A DNA stretch of 8,865 bases from Acidobacteriota bacterium (GTDB taxonomy: Bacteria; Acidobacteriota; Terriglobia; Terriglobales; SCQP01): the NCBI GenBank assembly GCA_021818645.1, contig JAKATS010000397.1, positions 1-8,865 on the forward strand, read 5' to 3'. This document shows positions 6,645 to 8,865 of the stretch, in pieces. The notes under the pieces are model-generated. The model was given only the letters and a program-made list of their open reading frames with translations. It searched no databases and was not told the origin of the DNA. The first letter of the stretch is position 1. Each line of letters begins with the position of its first letter. The position numbers and the translations under genes are program-made.

Positions 6645-7325
6645 TACCGTTTCGCCGGAGGGCAGAATGAAAGGGGTCTGGCTATGAATATAAATGGGTA
6701 AATGAACGGTTTTGAGCGCCGGCTGCGCCGCCGGTGCAAGCGGTTTTCCCGCCGGCTTCCGCACCTTTTGCGCGGTCACGGTTGCGGCGAACAGCCGCGG
6801 GGTGTTGCCGGCAGCGCCCAGGCCGAGCAGCAGAAACATTACCGCCAGGCGCCGGCGATGGGCGTGCTGAGGCCGCAACAGCAGCCAGGCACCGGCGAAA
6901 AACGCCACCGGGCCAAGAATTTCCAATCCATGGTTGAGCGAGGCCCACCCGCGCCAGAACATGGCGCTGAACATCATGGTATTCATAAGACTTTGTCCAT
7001 TCATGCCCATCTGATCGAGGCTCTGCATCCAGGGGCGCAGCAACAGCACCCAAAAAGCAAAGACCCCCAGCACGGCGGAAGCAATGCCGGCCAGAGCCGC
7101 CCAGACCGCCCAATGGGTTGCCGGAGCCGGAGCGGAGGCGGCGCCGAGACTTTCGCGCAGCCAGCGGGTTTCGTTGCGGAGAGCCCGGGTGAGGTGATGA
7201 CAGCGGGGACAAGAGCCGGCATGCTGGCGCCAGCGGGCGCTGGTTCTGGGATCGAGTTCACCATCGAGCCACAGCAGCGCCATGGCTTCATCCAAATGCT
7301 CGGGCATAGGCAATTCCTTATTCAT
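6516..7325 (-). CDS. Zinc-finger anti-sigma factor with membrane helices and beta-helix start (truncated by in-frame TAG)
   Basis: This is the likely partner and inhibitor of the adjacent ECF sigma factor. From ATG 7325 (269 aa to the TAG) it has a zf-HC2 zinc-binding anti-sigma motif, HxxxCxxC in QHAGSCPRC (H35, C39, C42), after the typical LWLDGELDP segment. Hydrophobic segments follow at about 73-97, 135-151 and 157-175, then a Pro/Ala/Lys linker. From about residue 226 come the first beta-helix rungs (SHDLIIWAPQVRIDG). With three membrane passes and the zinc finger in the cytoplasm, the beta-helix would lie outside the membrane. ATG 7325 overlaps the sigma gene by 8 nt and has GGGAGG three bases upstream. 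ATG 7307 has AAGGA at a better 7-base spacing, so either could be used. The protein continues in frame past the stop; as read it would end in the third rung without its C-terminal membrane module. Confidence 0.85.
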   Translation of the reverse strand: MNKELPMPEHLDEAMALLWLDGELDPRTSARWRQHAGSCPRCHHLTRALRNETRWLRESLGAASAPAPATHWAVWAALAGIASAVLGVFAFWVLLLRPWMQSLDQMGMNGQSLMNTMMFSAMFWRGWASLNHGLEILGPVAFFAGAWLLLRPQHAHRRRLAVMFLLLGLGAAGNTPRLFAATVTAQKVRKPAGKPLAPAAQPALKTVHLPIYIHSQTPFILPSGETVSHDLIIWAPQVRIDGQVQGNLIVWTQSLPVDGLHPAYLAVWV

Positions 7326-7899
7326 ACGCCTCCCTGGCAGACTCATCCGGCCGCAGCGCGGCGCGCAGTTGCTGCCGCGCCCGCAGCAACACTACCCCGA
7401 TATAGGCCCGGGGCAGATCCAGAGTCTGGGCAATTTCATCATAAGAAAGATCGCTGTAGTAACGCAGCACCAGCACCATACGGGCACGCTCGGGAATTTT
7501 GTTCAATGCCGCCCGCATCTGTTCGCTGGTTTGCGTAGTAATCAACTGTTCGAGCTGGCTGGGATTCTGAGAAGGAATCGGCATGTCCTCGATTTCGCCG
7601 GTTTCAAAACCGCGGCGGCCGCGCTGGCGCAGCAGGTCCCAGCAGTGATTGCCCGCCACCTTATACAGCCAGGGGCTGAAGGGCCGGCTGGGATCGTATT
7701 GATCAAGTTTTTGCCGCAGTTTGATAAAAATATCTGCCGTGGCGTCTTCGGCATCCTCCGCATTGCCCAGAGTGTGGCGGCAGAACCGCTGGATGGCGGG
7801 CGAAAAAAGTTGATACAACTCGCCCCAGGCTTCGCCATTGCCCTGGCGGGCCCGGTTCAGAATTGGCTGCAACTCCACATCGCTGATCATTCCGGCCAC
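7318..7899 (-). CDS. ECF-type RNA polymerase sigma factor
   Basis: This 193-residue sigma-70-family factor of the extracytoplasmic-function class would direct RNA polymerase to a small set of promoters and is probably held inactive by the zinc-finger protein encoded next. Region 2 spans about 23-95, with the core-binding helix NAEDAEDATADIFIKL (46-61) and the -10-recognition part SPWLYKVAGNHCWDLLRQRG (75-94). A short acidic linker (about 98-118) leads to region 4 (about 126-182), which has IPERARMVLVLRYYSDLSYDEIA and a helix-turn-helix ending RARQQLR. No region 1 or 3 is present and no C-terminal extension is visible, so it looks like a minimal ECF factor. The start is GTG 7899, with GGA eight bases upstream. 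ATG 7890 (MISD) is in frame and possible, but lacks a spaced ribosome binding site. The 8-nt overlap with the anti-sigma gene indicates coupled translation. Target genes are unknown. Confidence 0.93.
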   Translation of the reverse strand: MAGMISDVELQPILNRARQGNGEAWGELYQLFSPAIQRFCRHTLGNAEDAEDATADIFIKLRQKLDQYDPSRPFSPWLYKVAGNHCWDLLRQRGRRGFETGEIEDMPIPSQNPSQLEQLITTQTSEQMRAALNKIPERARMVLVLRYYSDLSYDEIAQTLDLPRAYIGVVLLRARQQLRAALRPDESAREAYE

Positions 7900-8004
7900 G
7901 ATCTGGATCCATTCCTAGCTACGCCCGGAACGGTCATTTAATTTCACATCCGCCGGGGACGGCCGTGGGGAAATCTGTTGTAAGCCCCTGGCAGGCAAGG
8001 ATTT

Positions 8005-8032
8005 AAACAAAAATCGGGCGCAGTTTGGCCCG
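8005..8032 (-). terminator. Rho-independent terminator of the GH2 gene
   Basis: On the minus strand, starting 25 bases past the GH2 stop, CGGGC (8032-8028) pairs with GCCCG (8019-8015) across an 8-base loop. ATTTTTGTTT follows at once (8014-8005). The all-GC stem followed by a T-rich run is the classic form, although the stem is short. It implies the sigma/anti-sigma pair has its own promoter between about 7900 and 8004. I could not identify that promoter by eye. Confidence 0.7.
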
Positions 8033-8056
8033 TTTGGGGTACGCCGACAACCCCCC

Positions 8057-8865
8057 TTAATGCACGGGAATATATTCCCTTTGAATATTCCAGCCGCCGA
8101 TGCGAATGACCGGACGGGCGCCATGCAGCCGCGCGGCGGAATAGCGAACCCGGAGGGTGCGCTGCTCGCCGGGCATGAGTTCGATAAAGTTATCCTGCCA
8201 GAGCACGGGGCGGATATCGGCGCCATGACGGCCGCGCAACACGGTCAAGTGCACTTGAAACGCCAGGGTTTTGCTGGGGTTGCGCAAGGTAATGCGATCC
8301 TGTTCCCGCCCCTGCCTGCGACCGCCCGCGGCCCGCGCGATCAGCCTGACCATGGGCAGCCGCTGCAGAGCATGCAGGTTGGCAAAGCCGGTCAGCGGAG
8401 TGTAATACCAGGTGGATTTTTTCCAGTTGAAGACATCGGGCTGGGACGAGAGCCAGTAAAAATTGCGGCTGAGGACGCGGCCGCGGGCACTGGCCAGGCG
8501 CAGTCGCACGAAATAGGTTTTGGACAAGCCGGAGAGCGCGGGAATCTGCAGCACCTTGACGGAGCGGTTGGCGGGCAGGCTGGCGATAACCTGCTGATGA
8601 AATACCCGGTGCAGATTGAAGTCGTAAACGGAAACCGAAGCGCGATCGCCGGTGAAGTTTTTCAATAATGAATTCACCACCCAGATCGAGCCATCATCAT
8701 AGGAATACTGAATGTGAAGCGGCTGGCAGGCGATTTTAGCGCCAAAGTAGCCGCCGCCGGGGCGGAGATAATAGTCATATAAATTCCAGATCATGGAAGG
8801 CCAGCCGTTGCTGAGCATCCATTGAATCAGGCCGGTGGAGGTGAATTTGTTGCGCCCGTAGGCTT
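8057..8865 (-). CDS. Glycoside hydrolase family 2, exo-beta-D-glucosaminidase-like, C-terminal part (5' end outside window)
   Basis: The last 268 residues of a large enzyme are visible; the frame stays open to the right edge (AYGRNKFTSTGLIQWM before the internal Met at 8818), so 8818 is not the start. The order TGLIQWMLSNGWPSMIWNLYD, LRPGGGYFGAK, PLHIQYSYDD, YFVRLRL and NFYWLSSQPDVFNW matches what I recall from GH2 exo-beta-glucosaminidases (CsxA type) and related mannosylglycoprotein endo-beta-mannosidases. It covers the end of the TIM barrel plus the C-terminal beta-sandwich domains. The catalytic acids lie upstream, outside the window, so activity cannot be judged. Likely substrates are chitosan oligomers or beta-mannosyl glycans. 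The protein is probably exported, but the N-terminus is not visible. It ends in TAA followed by a terminator. Confidence 0.88.
   Translation of the reverse strand, partial: AYGRNKFTSTGLIQWMLSNGWPSMIWNLYDYYLRPGGGYFGAKIACQPLHIQYSYDDGSIWVVNSLLKNFTGDRASVSVYDFNLHRVFHQQVIASLPANRSVKVLQIPALSGLSKTYFVRLRLASARGRVLSRNFYWLSSQPDVFNWKKSTWYYTPLTGFANLHALQRLPMVRLIARAAGGRRQGREQDRITLRNPSKTLAFQVHLTVLRGRHGADIRPVLWQDNFIELMPGEQRTLRVRYSAARLHGARPVIRIGGWNIQREYIPVH

Noticed and set aside
6702..7538. 278-codon plus-strand frame opposite the anti-sigma and sigma genes
   Set aside because: Gln/His/Pro/Arg-rich shadow translation with no recognisable domain. The minus strand carries the zinc-finger and sigma motifs.
7282..7941. 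219-codon plus-strand frame opposite the sigma factor gene
   Set aside because: The sigma region 2 and region 4 motifs on the minus strand are clear, and no plus-strand start signal is seen.
7900..8004. Promoter for the ECF sigma factor, including an autoregulated ECF-type -35/-10 pair
   Set aside because: TTGCCT on the minus strand has no matching -10 at 16-18 bp, and no GGAAC...CGTC arrangement occurs in the right orientation. A promoter must exist, but I cannot place it.

Overview
This 8.9 kb window comes from a moderately GC-rich bacterial chromosome. The gene mix suggests Acidobacteriota: an ECF sigma factor with a membrane anti-sigma protein carrying a polymer-forming beta-helix, a DusB-like enzyme with an N-terminal insertion, and a GH2 exo-glucosaminidase-like enzyme. 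That placement is inference from gene content and remembered family patterns, not a database match. Every gene uses the standard code, and TAA, TAG and TGA all appear as terminal stops. I see no tRNA, rRNA, CRISPR array, insertion sequence or phage gene.

Layout. Positions 1-1801 (+) hold the C-terminal half of the transcription-repair coupling factor Mfd, cut off by the left edge. A metallo-beta-lactamase-fold hydrolase (to 2740, +) follows it directly. After a 133 bp gap comes a four-helix membrane protein (2874-3710, +) with an excellent ribosome binding site. It converges, 28 bp apart, on a tRNA-dihydrouridine synthase read on the minus strand (3739-4839). Divergent from that gene is a small secreted protein of unknown function (5015-5554, +), also with a strong ribosome binding site. 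The rest of the window is on the minus strand. An ECF sigma factor (7899-7318) overlaps by 8 nt a zinc-finger anti-sigma gene (from 7325), whose reading frame continues to 5583. A rho-independent terminator (8005-8032) separates this pair from the C-terminal part of a GH2 glycosidase that runs off the right edge.

The most notable feature is the anti-sigma gene. Its frame stays open from 7325 to 5583 except for one in-frame TAG at 6516-6518. The stop lies inside a beta-helix of about ten 16-17-residue rungs, and it falls exactly in the column where six other rungs have glutamine, mostly CAG. The two apparent genes, 7325-6516 and 6455-5583, are therefore best read as one roughly 580-codon gene broken by a single C-to-T change, or by a sequencing error, or possibly read through. 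Intact, it would encode an anti-sigma factor with an N-terminal HxxxCxxC zinc finger, membrane helices, a beta-helix probably outside the cytoplasmic membrane, and a C-terminal multi-helix membrane module. That would be a plausible envelope-sensing partner for the adjacent sigma factor.
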